DNA of 64,000 bases from Bremerella volcania (GTDB lineage: Bacteria; Planctomycetota; Planctomycetia; Pirellulales; Pirellulaceae). Location: NCBI RefSeq assembly GCF_007748115.1, contig NZ_CP036289.1:2914001-2978000 (forward strand), read 5' to 3'. Below are positions 1-9,178 of the stretch, piece by piece. Position 1 is the stretch's first letter, and the number at the start of each line of letters is the position of its first letter. Under the pieces are notes generated by a model. The model searched no databases. It worked only from the letters and a program-made list of their open reading frames with translations, and had not been told where the DNA came from. The translations under genes and the position numbers were made by a program.

Positions 1-1421
1 TTCGAAGCGTTCCCCGCAATAGCAGTCGTGGCCGAAGTCTCGAACGTTTCAAGATCGGAGACTCGCGTTTCATGGTCCGCAATGGCCGACGCGTTGGTGG
101 TGATTCCGGACGCGTTCGTCGCGATGCTGGTTGTGTGCGAAGCCAGTGTTGCCGTGTGCGAAGTGATAGTGGCTGCCTGACTCGTTGCCGTTGCTTCGAG
201 CGTTCCCAGATCGGATTCCAACGTTCCGACGGCGACTTCAACCGTTGATATTCTGCCCCCTAGCTGCGTGGCGTTGGTATTGCCGGCCTCATCACTGCTG
301 CTGGAAGATGCAGAAGACGACGAAATCGAACCATGGCCAGCGCCCGATAACAGTACCAGCGTCCCAGACATGCTCGACACTTCGATCTCGTAGCCGGTCG
401 GGTTATAGATGAACAGCAGTTCCCCTTCGGTCAACTCCAGCACGGTTGAACCGCTGACGGTCTGCCAGTGCCGATGGACTTCGACCGTTTCCCCTTCGAC
501 CAGATTTGTATCCGCTGGCTGGTCTTCCGCCGCAACTCGTAGCTTATGGAAGATGTAGTCGGCACTCTCTTCATCCAGATCGCCGGCCGCCGCCAACGCT
601 TCGACCTGGTCGGCCGTCTTGAACTCTTGCGTATTGCCAACGCGGTTAGTACGACAGGTCAACAATAAGTTACTGGCAATGTTCGTGTTGATGTCCGAAT
701 CGGTCGACCGAACGCGGGCCGTGAAGCTCAGCAAGTAATGGCCGGTGGTGTGGATGCAATGGAAACCGCGGGCTTGCAGGCTTTCGACCTCGCTCGAATA
801 GGATCGACTTCGACTGAGCCCGAACGAGACAAGCTCGGGATTATCGCGACCACTGAAGGTGAGAATGCCTCCTGCAGGAAGCGTCGTCAGCGTCGAGCTG
901 TCTTTGATGATCGCACCGTCTAGCACCATGCTTTGGGAAGCCGGAACGATCCATCCGATTTGGAACTGATAGTCCGTTCGCGTCGAATCTCGGAACGTCG
1001 TTTTCGGGCAGCCGTCGAAGTCGATGAACTTGTACCCGCCGCTGCCAGGCACCAGGTAAAAGGGTGTTTTCGTTTGCGAAGCGTCGATCGACAATCCGTC
1101 GCCCCAGGCCGGTGGGCTGTTGTTTGGATAGCCGATGAGGGCCTGCATCATGCCGGTTTGCGTGCAGCGTCCCCGGCTGCTGGGGCGAATATCTTGGTAG
1201 CCGTTGATGTAAAACAACGAAGCATCGTGGCCATGCTGCGTGGCGTGCGGTCTTCCCAGACGCAGCGCGAAGTCGACGTCGTTGTTACTCTCGATTGCGT
1301 CGTACGTTTCGTTTTGATCGTGCTGCGGACCGACGATGGCAAACGGCGGAATGGTTTCGGCGCCTACGTTTGTAAACCGCAGCCAGCGCTGGGCGTCGGT
1401 GGGCCGACTAGGGCTCTCCAT
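1..1421 (-). CDS. Tail fibre / stalk-like protein (partial, C-terminus beyond window)
   Basis: An open frame runs leftward from an ATG at 1421 to the first base of the window without a stop (about 473 codons seen). GGGGAG, inside the end of the upstream gene, is spaced 6 bases from this ATG and supports the start. Residues 1-350 look like a beta-rich globular part. After a Ser-rich linker, the visible end is a heptad-like Thr/Ala/Ser repeat with units such as TLESDL, TSHTATLASHTTS and TNASGITTNAS, as in trimeric phage fibres and stalks. It is the last gene seen in the tail operon, one base after the hub-like gene. Tail-fibre function is inferred from position and the coiled-coil pattern; no enzymatic domain is recognised. 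Confidence 0.75.
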   Translation of the reverse strand, partial: MESPSRPTDAQRWLRFTNVGAETIPPFAIVGPQHDQNETYDAIESNNDVDFALRLGRPHATQHGHDASLFYINGYQDIRPSSRGRCTQTGMMQALIGYPNNSPPAWGDGLSIDASQTKTPFYLVPGSGGYKFIDFDGCPKTTFRDSTRTDYQFQIGWIVPASQSMVLDGAIIKDSSTLTTLPAGGILTFSGRDNPELVSFGLSRSRSYSSEVESLQARGFHCIHTTGHYLLSFTARVRSTDSDINTNIASNLLLTCRTNRVGNTQEFKTADQVEALAAAGDLDEESADYIFHKLRVAAEDQPADTNLVEGETVEVHRHWQTVSGSTVLELTEGELLFIYNPTGYEIEVSSMSGTLVLLSGAGHGSISSSSASSSSSDEAGNTNATQLGGRISTVEVAVGTLESDLGTLEATATSQAATITSHTATLASHTTSIATNASGITTNASAIADHETRVSDLETFETSATTAIAGNAS

Positions 1422-1422
1422 G

Positions 1423-3069
1423 TCATACTCCCCTTGCCTGTTGGTTTTGTTGCTGCCAATGCAGGTTCTGGCGTACCCTTTCGAGCAATCGCTTCTCTTC
1501 GTAACTGGCGTCGAGCAGAAGCTGCTCGGAGTTGAGCGAGGCGGTCGTCTTCGAGGCCATCGGCCCGTCCGTTTCAATCCGCCACGAAACCTGCCGAATC
1601 GCTCCGTCCGGCTCGATCGGCTGCAGACCAACGTATTGGGCGCTGGCAATCGGCGCGGGGCGCAGCTGTGCGATCGTTTGATCGAGATAGAAGCGGGCCT
1701 GCTTCGCGACCTGGTCGTGATTGTTACACACGCGCGACGTCTTCTCGTCGTGCTTCACCTCGAGCGCGATGTCGCTGCGGTGAACGACCAGCGGATAGTC
1801 TCGAGAAGACATCCGGCCTCGCAGCGTGCTCCAGTGCTCGAGTGCCCGGGTTTGATCACGGCGCCAATGAACGGCGATCCGCAACCGCAGCTCAGCTGGT
1901 TTACGCAGTTGCATAGCTGGGTGGTCGATGTAGTCGAACACTGGTTCGGCGAAGCGAACGATGCCGCGACGATGATCCACGGTGAACGATCGCTCGTAGC
2001 GCTGCTCGGGATGCTTGTCCAGATTGGCGTCGGGAGGCTGCGTCGATCGGCGCAGGGCGGCAAGCTCTCCCTTGGCAAACGTTCCGTAGACCCACGGCGT
2101 GCGACGTTTGCGGGTGTTATCCGGCAGCAGGTCGTCGTCGATCTGGTGCGGCAGCAGCGGCAAGACTTCATCGATGCTCTTCAGGCGGTTGCCGTGTTTC
2201 TTCAGCACGCCTGGCAGATAGTCCGGCACCTTGATGCGGTACATCTTGAAGATCGACTGCTGCGAAAGTTCTTGGTAACGCGGATCGACGTTGTCGGTCC
2301 AGGGGTTTTCAAACGCCCAGCCTTGCTTCGGTTTGTAGCTGAGCTGGTCGATCGGTTTGATCTCGCCGTCGATGTCTTCGCCGACTGCTTCCAGCTCGAA
2401 GTCGACCTGGTACTTCGTCGGTCCCGCGACCAGTTCGATACCCATCGGCAGTTCCGGCGGATCGTAACCGCTGCCTGCCTGTAGCAGGAAGGGATTGATC
2501 GGCAGTGTTTTGCCTTGGCCGACCGGCTCGATCGAGACGCGGCCGTTGGTCTTCAGCACCACGGTGCAGCCGACCGTTTCGGCAAGCGCCGCCAAGGCCG
2601 ACGCCGGGCTATCAATGTCCCAATCAATGAACGGCCTGGCCTCGTTCGGCATGCGGGAAAGGTCGGCGTGCTGAACGCCCATCGCCGCCAGGCACAGCTG
2701 TGCCAGCGTGCGCGGAGACTTCTCGGTGCCCGGCACGATCTGCGTGGGGTCTTCGGTTCGCAGATTGTACTGGCCGGAGATCCTCCCCAGCCGCCACTGC
2801 CACCGCTGATCGAGGATTTCAAATCGCACTATCTGGTCGCCACCGGAGGTCAGCTCGATGTGGGCGGAATCAATTCGACAGTCCGGCAACTGGACGGTGA
2901 CGCCGGTGCCTGGATCGACGAAACGGGCCGTTCCCTGCGTCGCGGGACTTACGGTACCCGCGACGCAGCGCACGTGCAATTTGCCCGGCTGCGTGCCGTG
3001 CGACAGCGTATAACTGGCCGAGAGGTAATCGTTGATTCCGGGGTAGGTGAAAATCGGTTGACTCGCCAT
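1423..3069 (-). CDS. Phage tail hub/baseplate-like protein
   Basis: A 548-residue protein in the tail-tip part of the module, one base downstream of the repeat-bearing tail protein. The middle contains a segment (SPASALAALAETVGCTVV followed by GRVSIEPVGQG, about residues 155-185) that resembles the domain of tail hub proteins of the gpD/gp27 type. This is a family resemblance seen by eye, not a search result. There is no signal peptide or membrane segment. The C-terminus is Gln/Arg-rich (WQQQNQQARGV). Role inferred: part of the tail tip connecting the tube to the fibre encoded next. Alternative: another minor tail protein. Confidence 0.5.
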   Translation of the reverse strand: MASQPIFTYPGINDYLSASYTLSHGTQPGKLHVRCVAGTVSPATQGTARFVDPGTGVTVQLPDCRIDSAHIELTSGGDQIVRFEILDQRWQWRLGRISGQYNLRTEDPTQIVPGTEKSPRTLAQLCLAAMGVQHADLSRMPNEARPFIDWDIDSPASALAALAETVGCTVVLKTNGRVSIEPVGQGKTLPINPFLLQAGSGYDPPELPMGIELVAGPTKYQVDFELEAVGEDIDGEIKPIDQLSYKPKQGWAFENPWTDNVDPRYQELSQQSIFKMYRIKVPDYLPGVLKKHGNRLKSIDEVLPLLPHQIDDDLLPDNTRKRRTPWVYGTFAKGELAALRRSTQPPDANLDKHPEQRYERSFTVDHRRGIVRFAEPVFDYIDHPAMQLRKPAELRLRIAVHWRRDQTRALEHWSTLRGRMSSRDYPLVVHRSDIALEVKHDEKTSRVCNNHDQVAKQARFYLDQTIAQLRPAPIASAQYVGLQPIEPDGAIRQVSWRIETDGPMASKTTASLNSEQLLLDASYEEKRLLERVRQNLHWQQQNQQARGV

Positions 3070-3070
3070 G

Positions 3071-5623
3071 TTAGGACCTCGCTGCGGTGAAGTTGGCGCC
3101 CAGTTCCGGGAAGCGAGACGTCGATTGATACTGCACGGTCAAGTCGGCGACCACCCCTTGCGGATCGAGCACATTGGCAGTGTCTCCTCGACAGGTAATC
3201 GCATTGATGACCGTCTTGCCGCGGAGATCGCCTTCGAAGCTGAGCGTGCCACTTCCGCCGACAACCGTGTTGCCGCCGAGCGTGCCGGTCGTGCGGTAGA
3301 AGACGTTTCCCCCTTCGACGTTGAGCTGAGAAAGACCATCGGTGCCGCCCAGCGTGACGTTTCCGGCGGTTACCAACAGCGACGTGATGGCGCTGCCGCT
3401 TTTGCCCAGACATGTGGCCAGGCCGCCATGAATGGCCACACTGCCCAGCGTTACGTCGTCTCCCAGCAGCAGTTCGACGTCGCCGGTCGGGTCATCGGCG
3501 AAACCGACTTGCAGCGTTGCCCACACCGCCGACTGCCCGGCATACGGTGCCGATGAAACGCTACCACGATACACTCGAAGAACATTCGCGGCATGCGTGC
3601 CGAGCAGATTCACCGCGTGCTCACCCAGCCCGGTGGGCGTCGCGCTATCGGCCACGGTCACGTCGGTTTGCACGCTTCCCAGATCGAGATGAATTCGCTC
3701 GCTGCCGTTGCCGACCCCTTCGCCGATGCGAACGCTGCTTGCCCCGATTTTCAGATGAGTGTCGCGGTATTCGAGGTAGCCGGCCTGATTCACGCGCGGA
3801 AGACCGATCGTGCCGACGAAGCTTGCGCGAACGATCAGCTCGGCCAGCGTCACCGAAGATTGATCCAAACCGTAAAGCACCGCACGGTTGCTCGCTTCCA
3901 GGATCGCCGTGTCGCCGTTAACCGGGACGCTGCTGGTCGACCAGTTGCTGGCGTTGTTCCAGTAGCCCGAGCCGGTTGGTGTCGTAAGGGACGTGATCGT
4001 GAGGGACTGCGTACCGGCGCCGACGAGGTTCGTGCCGTTGGTCGTGATCGTGGTGACGTTCTGTCCGGCGAGATTTCCGGTGAACTCGATCAGCCACGGG
4101 CCACCGGCCGGACCGCTGACGTTCATGTCGCCGCTGTCGATGCTGCCTGTCGACTCGAGAGCCGCTTTGACTGCGGCAGAAGTCGCGTTGTAGGCAACGT
4201 CGGTCGAATCGCTGCTGTCGTAGTTGATCGTGAAGGTGCCGCTGGTGACGCTGGCCGACATGGTCAGTAGGACTTGCTCGTTTTGATTGGGGACAGCGGT
4301 TTGAATGGTGCTGATGGTCACCGTGCCGCCGGTCAGATTCGCACCACTGGCAGTTATCTGCGCAACGTCGGTGCTGGCCAGGCCACCAGTGAACACGATC
4401 GTCCATGGTCCTCCGTCGTCGCCGGTGACCGAGACATTCCCGCTGCCAATGTTCGACAGCGCTTCGAGCGCCGCTTCAACGTCCGCTGCCGACTCGTCAT
4501 GGGTGAGGTTGCTGGTCGTTTGTCCTTGAAAGCTCAGCGTGAAGGTCCCGCCGGAGGGATTGCCAGGCAGCGCGACGACCTGCACTTCGTTGGCCGAGTT
4601 GCCGCCGGTACTGACGATGGTTCTGCTGACTACGGCAGCAAGATCGTACGACGACGAGGACGAACGGGTTACCGTCGGGGCAAGTACGACTTGGCCCCCT
4701 TTCTCGGCGACGATCTCTACTTCAATCGTAAAGGTGCGCGTCGTCGCGGTGGTGGAAGTGGTACGAACCATCGACAGCGAAGCGCTGTTGGAAAGCCCAT
4801 AAACGTGTGCCAGCAGGCTCAGCCACTGGGCATCGGTATGATTGGACGAGACCGTTCCCGAAGCCGTGGCGTCGGGCTCGTTGGGAATAAGATAGAACCC
4901 GATTGGAACGCTTTCGCTGAGGGCCTGGGTGCCGGTGATCGTCAGCCGATGGTTGTCCCCAGGCTGTCCCGCGGTGGTGGTCGTAACGCTGACCGATTGA
5001 CCTGCCAGGTTCGCACCGCTACCAGTTAGTAACGTTTGCGTGCTTGCGGCCAGCGTACCGGTGAACTCAATCAGCCACGGCCCGCCGTCGGGGCCGCTCA
5101 CGGCGACGTCCCCGCTGCCGACGTTGGACAAGGCTTCGAGCGCTGACTCGATGTCGACAGCCGATTCGTTGAACGTAAGATTGCCGGTTGTTTGCCCTTC
5201 GAAGCTGAGGGTGAACGTTCCACCGGTCAGGCCTGCCGGCAAGTTGACCTGCTGAATCATGTTCACGCCGTTGCCTCCAGATTGCACCACATCCACGTCT
5301 ACTTCGGCGTTACCGCCGTTGGTGGTCGAGCCGGTGATGGTGAAAGGCGTGCCATCGGTCGGCCCGGTCAGACGCAGGTGCGCCGCCAGGCTGTCGGTAG
5401 CCGCGATGGAGGCGGCTGTCGGGAACTCGGCAATCGCCGCCGTGGCGATCGCCGCGGATAATCCCTGGTAGACGTTTGCCGGTGTGCCGGCGGTTGCGGT
5501 GTACGAGACCGTCTTGCGATTGATCGTGAGCGTAAAGATGTCGCCGACTTCGACGTTGTCGACGGTAACCTTGTCGACCTGGGCCACGCCCTGCGCGTCG
5601 CCGCGCCAGATACAAATAGCCAT
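3071..5623 (-). CDS. Large phage tail protein with three tandem beta modules
   Basis: An 850-residue protein; AGGAA before the ATG is a good ribosome site. Residues 1-115 form a distinct N-terminal part (starts MAICIWRGDAQGVAQVDKV). Three related modules follow at about 126-217, 346-438 and 456-545. Each has a GGTFTLSFxGQTT-like opening, a helix with AALEALSN, then GGPW-I-FTG and a Gly/Asn/Thr-rich end. Residues 550-850 are rich in short beta repeats (GNVTLGG, GNVFYRTTGTLGG), suggesting a beta-helix or fibre shaft. It is one base upstream of the hub-like gene and the first gene after the 5.7-kb conserved upstream element. Receptor-binding or tip function is inferred only. Confidence 0.6.
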   Translation of the reverse strand: MAICIWRGDAQGVAQVDKVTVDNVEVGDIFTLTINRKTVSYTATAGTPANVYQGLSAAIATAAIAEFPTAASIAATDSLAAHLRLTGPTDGTPFTITGSTTNGGNAEVDVDVVQSGGNGVNMIQQVNLPAGLTGGTFTLSFEGQTTGNLTFNESAVDIESALEALSNVGSGDVAVSGPDGGPWLIEFTGTLAASTQTLLTGSGANLAGQSVSVTTTTAGQPGDNHRLTITGTQALSESVPIGFYLIPNEPDATASGTVSSNHTDAQWLSLLAHVYGLSNSASLSMVRTTSTTATTRTFTIEVEIVAEKGGQVVLAPTVTRSSSSSYDLAAVVSRTIVSTGGNSANEVQVVALPGNPSGGTFTLSFQGQTTSNLTHDESAADVEAALEALSNIGSGNVSVTGDDGGPWTIVFTGGLASTDVAQITASGANLTGGTVTISTIQTAVPNQNEQVLLTMSASVTSGTFTINYDSSDSTDVAYNATSAAVKAALESTGSIDSGDMNVSGPAGGPWLIEFTGNLAGQNVTTITTNGTNLVGAGTQSLTITSLTTPTGSGYWNNASNWSTSSVPVNGDTAILEASNRAVLYGLDQSSVTLAELIVRASFVGTIGLPRVNQAGYLEYRDTHLKIGASSVRIGEGVGNGSERIHLDLGSVQTDVTVADSATPTGLGEHAVNLLGTHAANVLRVYRGSVSSAPYAGQSAVWATLQVGFADDPTGDVELLLGDDVTLGSVAIHGGLATCLGKSGSAITSLLVTAGNVTLGGTDGLSQLNVEGGNVFYRTTGTLGGNTVVGGSGTLSFEGDLRGKTVINAITCRGDTANVLDPQGVVADLTVQYQSTSRFPELGANFTAARS

Positions 5624-5696
5624 AAGGTATTCCTGAATTGGTGTTAGTGATCGTGAGGCGAATCAGACCGAAGCGTTCGTTCGATGATGAACTGAC

Positions 5697-5735
5697 TTTC
5701 CCACGAAAGCGCTTCAGTGAGATAGTGCGCGCGCA
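5697..5735 (-). promoter_or_regulatory. Conserved phage element, copy 1 (upstream of tail-tip genes)
   Basis: Positions 5697-5732 match 15974-16009 over 36 bases with one difference. The core at 5721-5735 (GATAGTGCGCGCGCA on the plus strand) also recurs at 25216-25230. Read on the minus strand it is GCGCGCACTATC followed by TCACTGAAGCGCTTT, preceded by an A/T tract. It lies 74 bases upstream of the 5623 start, in the same orientation relative to the downstream genes as the other copies. A phage promoter or regulator site is the inferred role. Confidence 0.55.
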
Positions 5736-5759
5736 GAGATTTTTTGAAGAAGGGAGTGA

Positions 5760-6482
5760 TCACGGGGCAACGTGCGGTAGGCCCAGAAGTGGGCCGGCTG
5801 ATTCGAATTGGTACTGCCAGCTGACGGTGAAGTTGCGGGTGCTGTTGCCGATCCACTGGGGAGAACGGCGGGTGATGCGTGGAGCCTGGGCCAGGTTCCA
5901 TTCACCAAACAGTGGTGGCGGTACGCTGGGGTACATTGCGTAGCCGGTGGCTGTGCCTGACTGCGTGGCCATGTAGGTAGTTGCCTGACGTAACTTCTGT
6001 TTGATCGGAAAGCCCAGGGCCGTTTCGACGTGGGTGTAGCGAGGACCGCCGCCAGAGGTGCTGAGCGTTTCGGCAAAGTTCATCACCGCGGCGAGGGCTC
6101 CTTCCACCGGTACTTCCGCCGAGATCTGCACGGCGAACGAGCGCCGCGTGGCGTATTCAGCCCCATCTCCTTTCGGGAAGTCAGGTCCCCCGGTCACGTA
6201 AACTCCGCCGCGAGTATCACGCACTTTGAGCGTATGCTGCGACTCGGTCACGCCGTCGGAAAGCAGCAGCACGACGTCTTCGTTCTGCCGCGCGTAGGCG
6301 GCCGTCAACGCTTCGATCTGGGCATCCAAATCGGCCTGGCCGCTCCCCAATAGCATCCCTTGAATCGCCCACGTCACCGCGTGCGCGACCGGCACGCCGC
6401 CGCCACTGAAAATGGGCCGCTTGCTGATGGCAATTTGCGGCTCGCCAATGGGGTGCGTATACTCCCCTTTTCTTAAGTACAT
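5760..6482 (-). CDS. Phage tail protein of unknown role
   Basis: A 240-residue protein starting MYLRKGEYTHPIGEPQIAIS. The start at 6482 is preferred over an upstream in-frame codon at 6560 because AAGGTAAG lies just before this ATG; the longer reading would also overlap the plus-strand gene at 6510. No known domain is recognised. It is a mixed alpha/beta protein without a signal peptide, placed between two small proteins that follow the tail tube gene and the large tail proteins. A distal-tail or baseplate-adaptor role would fit the position. It is unusually small for the site where a tape-measure gene is often found. Confidence 0.55.
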   Translation of the reverse strand: MYLRKGEYTHPIGEPQIAISKRPIFSGGGVPVAHAVTWAIQGMLLGSGQADLDAQIEALTAAYARQNEDVVLLLSDGVTESQHTLKVRDTRGGVYVTGGPDFPKGDGAEYATRRSFAVQISAEVPVEGALAAVMNFAETLSTSGGGPRYTHVETALGFPIKQKLRQATTYMATQSGTATGYAMYPSVPPPLFGEWNLAQAPRITRRSPQWIGNSTRNFTVSWQYQFESAGPLLGLPHVAP

Positions 6483-6509
6483 CGTCTTACCTTGGGTGAG
6501 AGGGTTGTG

Positions 6510-6902
6510 GTGAAATATTTCGTGCGTATCATTGGCCGCGCGACGGGCATCGTTCAGCACATCGATGTCGAAGCGTCGTCGGAGGAGGAGGTGATCGAGC
6601 GATTTGATCCCTCAATGTTCGACGTAAGAATCATTCCGCCCGATGAAATCAAACAAGCCAAGTCGGAGCTTTACGAGCACTATCATCAGCAGTCGCACCG
6701 TGAATTGGAGTCGTCTAAGAAGGCAAGTAGTAATGCACTGCTCTTCGGTATTGCAATGACTGTGTTCTTTGTAGTGATGGTTTTCTGGGTGATACTAGCC
6801 AACATCAATTCGTCATCGAATAAGCAGCGTGGCAACCAAGACGGTTCTAAAATGAGCGACGCTGAAAAGGCTCTTTGGATCAAGACTTTGCAGGAAGACT
6901 GA
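6510..6902 (+). CDS. Small single-span membrane protein inserted against the phage operon
   Basis: A plus-strand gene of about 130 residues between minus-strand tail genes. The start at 6510 (GTG) is preferred because GAGAGG lies 6 bases upstream; TTG at 6492 and GTG at 6507 are alternatives. Residues 1-50 look like a small alpha/beta domain (KYFVRIIGRATGIVQHIDVE). One membrane segment follows at about residues 77-99 (LLFGIAMTVFFVVMVFWVIL), then a hydrophilic tail ending KTLQED. It looks more AT-rich than its neighbours. The isolated, opposite-strand placement is what is seen for morons (independently expressed cargo genes). Function unknown. Confidence 0.6.
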   Translation: MKYFVRIIGRATGIVQHIDVEASSEEEVIERFDPSMFDVRIIPPDEIKQAKSELYEHYHQQSHRELESSKKASSNALLFGIAMTVFFVVMVFWVILANINSSSNKQRGNQDGSKMSDAEKALWIKTLQED

Positions 6903-6924
6903 TTGCCTGCGGCATCACTCCTGC

Positions 6925-7434
6925 TTAGGTGAAAAAGTGTCTCCCCTGCGCCAAACGCTGCTCGATCGCTTGCATCACGCGTTGGTAGAGCATTTCGTCG
7001 CGCTGCTGAACGATCGAAACCGTTTGCTCGGCCAGGCGCTCTACTAGGGCATCATCGCGTGAAGTGTCTTCTTCGAGGGTGAGCTTGAACTCGCGCTGGT
7101 CGCGAAGTTGTAGGGTGGTGCTGACTGACTGCTGCACTCGACTCGCAATTTCATCTGATTGCTTACTACTCGGTGGCGATACCGTCGGGAAAGTCGGCAG
7201 TAGCCTGGTGCCTGTTCGATTCCTAGGCATCGCGCTGACTTCTTGTTGCATCGTCGGTTGATCACTTTCTGGCAAGACGCTAGAGAAATCGTCGCTAGGT
7301 TCGTCAACTGCGTGATCCGGTGTGAAACGCCCTTGCGTGCTGCTTAGCACTTGGTTGATCAGCGGCGTAGGCTGGTGCGACGTTTGGGTTAATGCTTGCA
7401 ACTCTTTCAGACGCTGCTGGTCGGGATTGGTCAT
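6925..7434 (-). CDS. Hypothetical phage protein after the tail tube cluster
   Basis: A 169-residue hydrophilic protein with a long Pro/Ser/Gln-rich, probably disordered first half. A helical C-terminal half starts near DEIASRVQQSVSTTLQLRDQ. Its start overlaps the end of the upstream gene (7431) by 4 bases, which implies translational coupling. Together the pair occupies the place where tail-assembly chaperones are usually encoded; that role is inferred from order alone, and no slippery-sequence frameshift was identified. Confidence 0.5.
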   Translation of the reverse strand: MTNPDQQRLKELQALTQTSHQPTPLINQVLSSTQGRFTPDHAVDEPSDDFSSVLPESDQPTMQQEVSAMPRNRTGTRLLPTFPTVSPPSSKQSDEIASRVQQSVSTTLQLRDQREFKLTLEEDTSRDDALVERLAEQTVSIVQQRDEMLYQRVMQAIEQRLAQGRHFFT

Positions 7435-8198
7435 GATGGTTCTCCTGCCGTGGATCGCTGCAACCGCTGGACCTGCTTGGCAACGTCATCCAGGTGGGCG
7501 AAATTGCGGGCCACGATCGGGTCGCGCTTTAGGTGATTCGGGACGCAGTGGAAGTGTGTCGCTTTGGCACGTCGCCATAGTTCGTAAGTCTGCCGGTTCT
7601 TGGTAGACAGCTTAAGTCTCCGCGCGTTGGTGGGATTCTGTTTGGGGCACGAAGCGCACGGGGTGGGTACGCCGGCCGGTCGTGGCTGGGGGACTTCACG
7701 TCGGTCGGGTCCGGTGCGGACGGTTTGCCGTTGACCGGTTTCGAGATCGTAGATCCACGCGGCGCATTGGTCGCAGTCAATCGAAGCGGGGCCTGGGTGC
7801 AGCAGCAGAAGTGCTACGCCTTCGATCAGATTGGTGAGGTCGACCCCTTCGCGGTATGCTTCCGGCACTTGGCCCGTATCGGGTAGCGGATCGGAAGGAC
7901 GTTTGCCGGCGATCGTGGCGTACAACTTGTCGAACAGGCTCGGTACAAGCTGCTTGATCTCGTCTGTAGAGATCTCGCGTGGCATGCTCCACGAAGTCAC
8001 GTGCACGGCGATGGTCTGAGCAAGCAGTCGGGTTGCTGATGCACCGCTGGTCTGTCGAGCGATTGCCTGGGAGACCAGGTCACACTCCTCCTGGGTCATG
8101 GGCCGGTAGGTGAATGTCAACGCGTCGTGAATACCAGGTTCCGCAGTGATACAGGCCTCGTGCGTGTAGCCGTCGTCGTTGAAAAGGAGGTGGTTCAT
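7431..8198 (-). CDS. Hypothetical phage protein with two CxxC pairs
   Basis: A 255-residue protein if it begins at 8198 (MNHLLFNDDGYTHEACI). An upstream in-frame start at 8264 would make the first residues translate a GC-rich palindrome (MSPLPGRRSRGDQ), so it is rejected. The protein has CDQC and CASC about 50 residues apart, which could bind a metal ion. Its downstream neighbour overlaps it by 4 bases. Position after the tail tube suggests a tail-assembly factor. Function is not recognised. Confidence 0.5.
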   Translation of the reverse strand: MNHLLFNDDGYTHEACITAEPGIHDALTFTYRPMTQEECDLVSQAIARQTSGASATRLLAQTIAVHVTSWSMPREISTDEIKQLVPSLFDKLYATIAGKRPSDPLPDTGQVPEAYREGVDLTNLIEGVALLLLHPGPASIDCDQCAAWIYDLETGQRQTVRTGPDRREVPQPRPAGVPTPCASCPKQNPTNARRLKLSTKNRQTYELWRRAKATHFHCVPNHLKRDPIVARNFAHLDDVAKQVQRLQRSTAGEPS

Positions 8199-8228
8199 GG
8201 GTTCGACTTTGGTTATGTGATAGCCTTG

Positions 8229-8262
8229 GTCCCCTCTCGACCGTCTGCCGGGGAGAGGGGAC
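8229..8262. repeat. GC-rich palindrome in gene junction (copy a)
   Basis: Arms 8229-8238 (GTCCCCTCTC) and 8253-8262 are perfect inverted repeats flanking a 14-base loop. It lies between the tail tube gene and the next gene of the operon. It belongs to a family of at least seven related palindromes between 8.2 and 14.4 kb with the common pattern CCCCTCTCC...GGAGAGGGG. It could act as an RNA stem that modulates expression, or be a REP-like mobile palindrome. Confidence 0.7.
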
Positions 8263-8266
8263 AAGA

Positions 8267-9166
8267 TTACGCGTTCGTGTTGGTGAACTTGATCATTGGG
8301 CGGGCATTCGCCTTGTCCCCGTACGCTTGCAGCGTCACTTGCGGGCGGATCGATTTTTTGCCGCGAATATCGACCGGGGTTTCTGGCTTGAGCAGCAGGC
8401 CAAAGTCGATCGTCAGGCTGTCGGTACCGTTGTCGAAAACAAGCTCCGCGGCGCTCACCCCAGCGGCGGCGATCTCGCGGAGGTGATCATCGAAGTCGGC
8501 GTTGTGCGGCGTAGTGAAGGCCAGCGTGATCGTTTGTTCCCCTTCGGGAATACGCGTTCGCGATTGGCTGTTGTTGTAGTGGTCGAGTTCCAGGCCGTTA
8601 TCGATCGTCAGCACCAGGTCGTTGATTTCGATATCCGTTTCATCGAACGTCCAAGTCGCGTGATGGTGCACGTAGGGCAGCTTCTCCGAGAGGGTGGTGC
8701 CGATCGAAGGAAACGTCCCGGCGGCGGCTGAACTGTCTTTCGTTTTCCCTTCGAGCTGCAGTTCCAAGGTAAGGGGCTGGCCCTGCTTGCTGCGAAAGAC
8801 GGCCTGGGCGACTTTGAGCCCTCGGTACGTCTCGACGAGCACGTCTTTGTCGACCGTGGCAAGCAGCTCTGGAAGCGACTCGGCCAGGTCGAACACGTCG
8901 GCCGCTTCCGCTCCGCCCAGGATGTACGGCAAAAGGAAGTCGAGATCGTCGGGGCGTGGCAAAAGAAGAATGCTGCCGCTGACCGAGGAGGTTCCCTGCT
9001 GCGTGTAGTCACCCAACGGCGCGCGCTGCCCGCGGATGCCACTGGCGCGGATGAGGTTCTGATGGCGGTTGAGTGTGCACGATTGAAATTCAAATTGCCG
9101 CGTGGCGAGGCTGGTTGCATGTTGCGGTCCCAGACCTAGCTGAGTGGCATGTCCCATCGCTTGCAT
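8267..9166 (-). CDS. Phage tail tube protein
   Basis: A 299-residue protein that fits the longer class of tail tube proteins (about 300 residues) found in siphovirus-type modules. It opens with FQSCTLNRHQNLIRASGIRG and has beta-rich duplicated halves, including INDLVLTIDNGLELDHYNN and a closing FTNTNA. It sits directly after the connector/tail-terminator genes, as expected for a tube subunit that polymerises on the tail. Assignment rests on length, gene order and overall sequence pattern. A GC-rich palindrome follows its stop codon. Confidence 0.65.
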   Translation of the reverse strand: MQAMGHATQLGLGPQHATSLATRQFEFQSCTLNRHQNLIRASGIRGQRAPLGDYTQQGTSSVSGSILLLPRPDDLDFLLPYILGGAEAADVFDLAESLPELLATVDKDVLVETYRGLKVAQAVFRSKQGQPLTLELQLEGKTKDSSAAAGTFPSIGTTLSEKLPYVHHHATWTFDETDIEINDLVLTIDNGLELDHYNNSQSRTRIPEGEQTITLAFTTPHNADFDDHLREIAAAGVSAAELVFDNGTDSLTIDFGLLLKPETPVDIRGKKSIRPQVTLQAYGDKANARPMIKFTNTNA

Positions 9167-9178
9167 GTGCTTGCTTCC

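Noticed and set aside
1336-2484. Long plus-strand reading frame of 382 codons
   Set aside because: Antisense to the hub-like gene, Arg/Val/Leu-rich, no domain; it is a shadow produced by high GC content.
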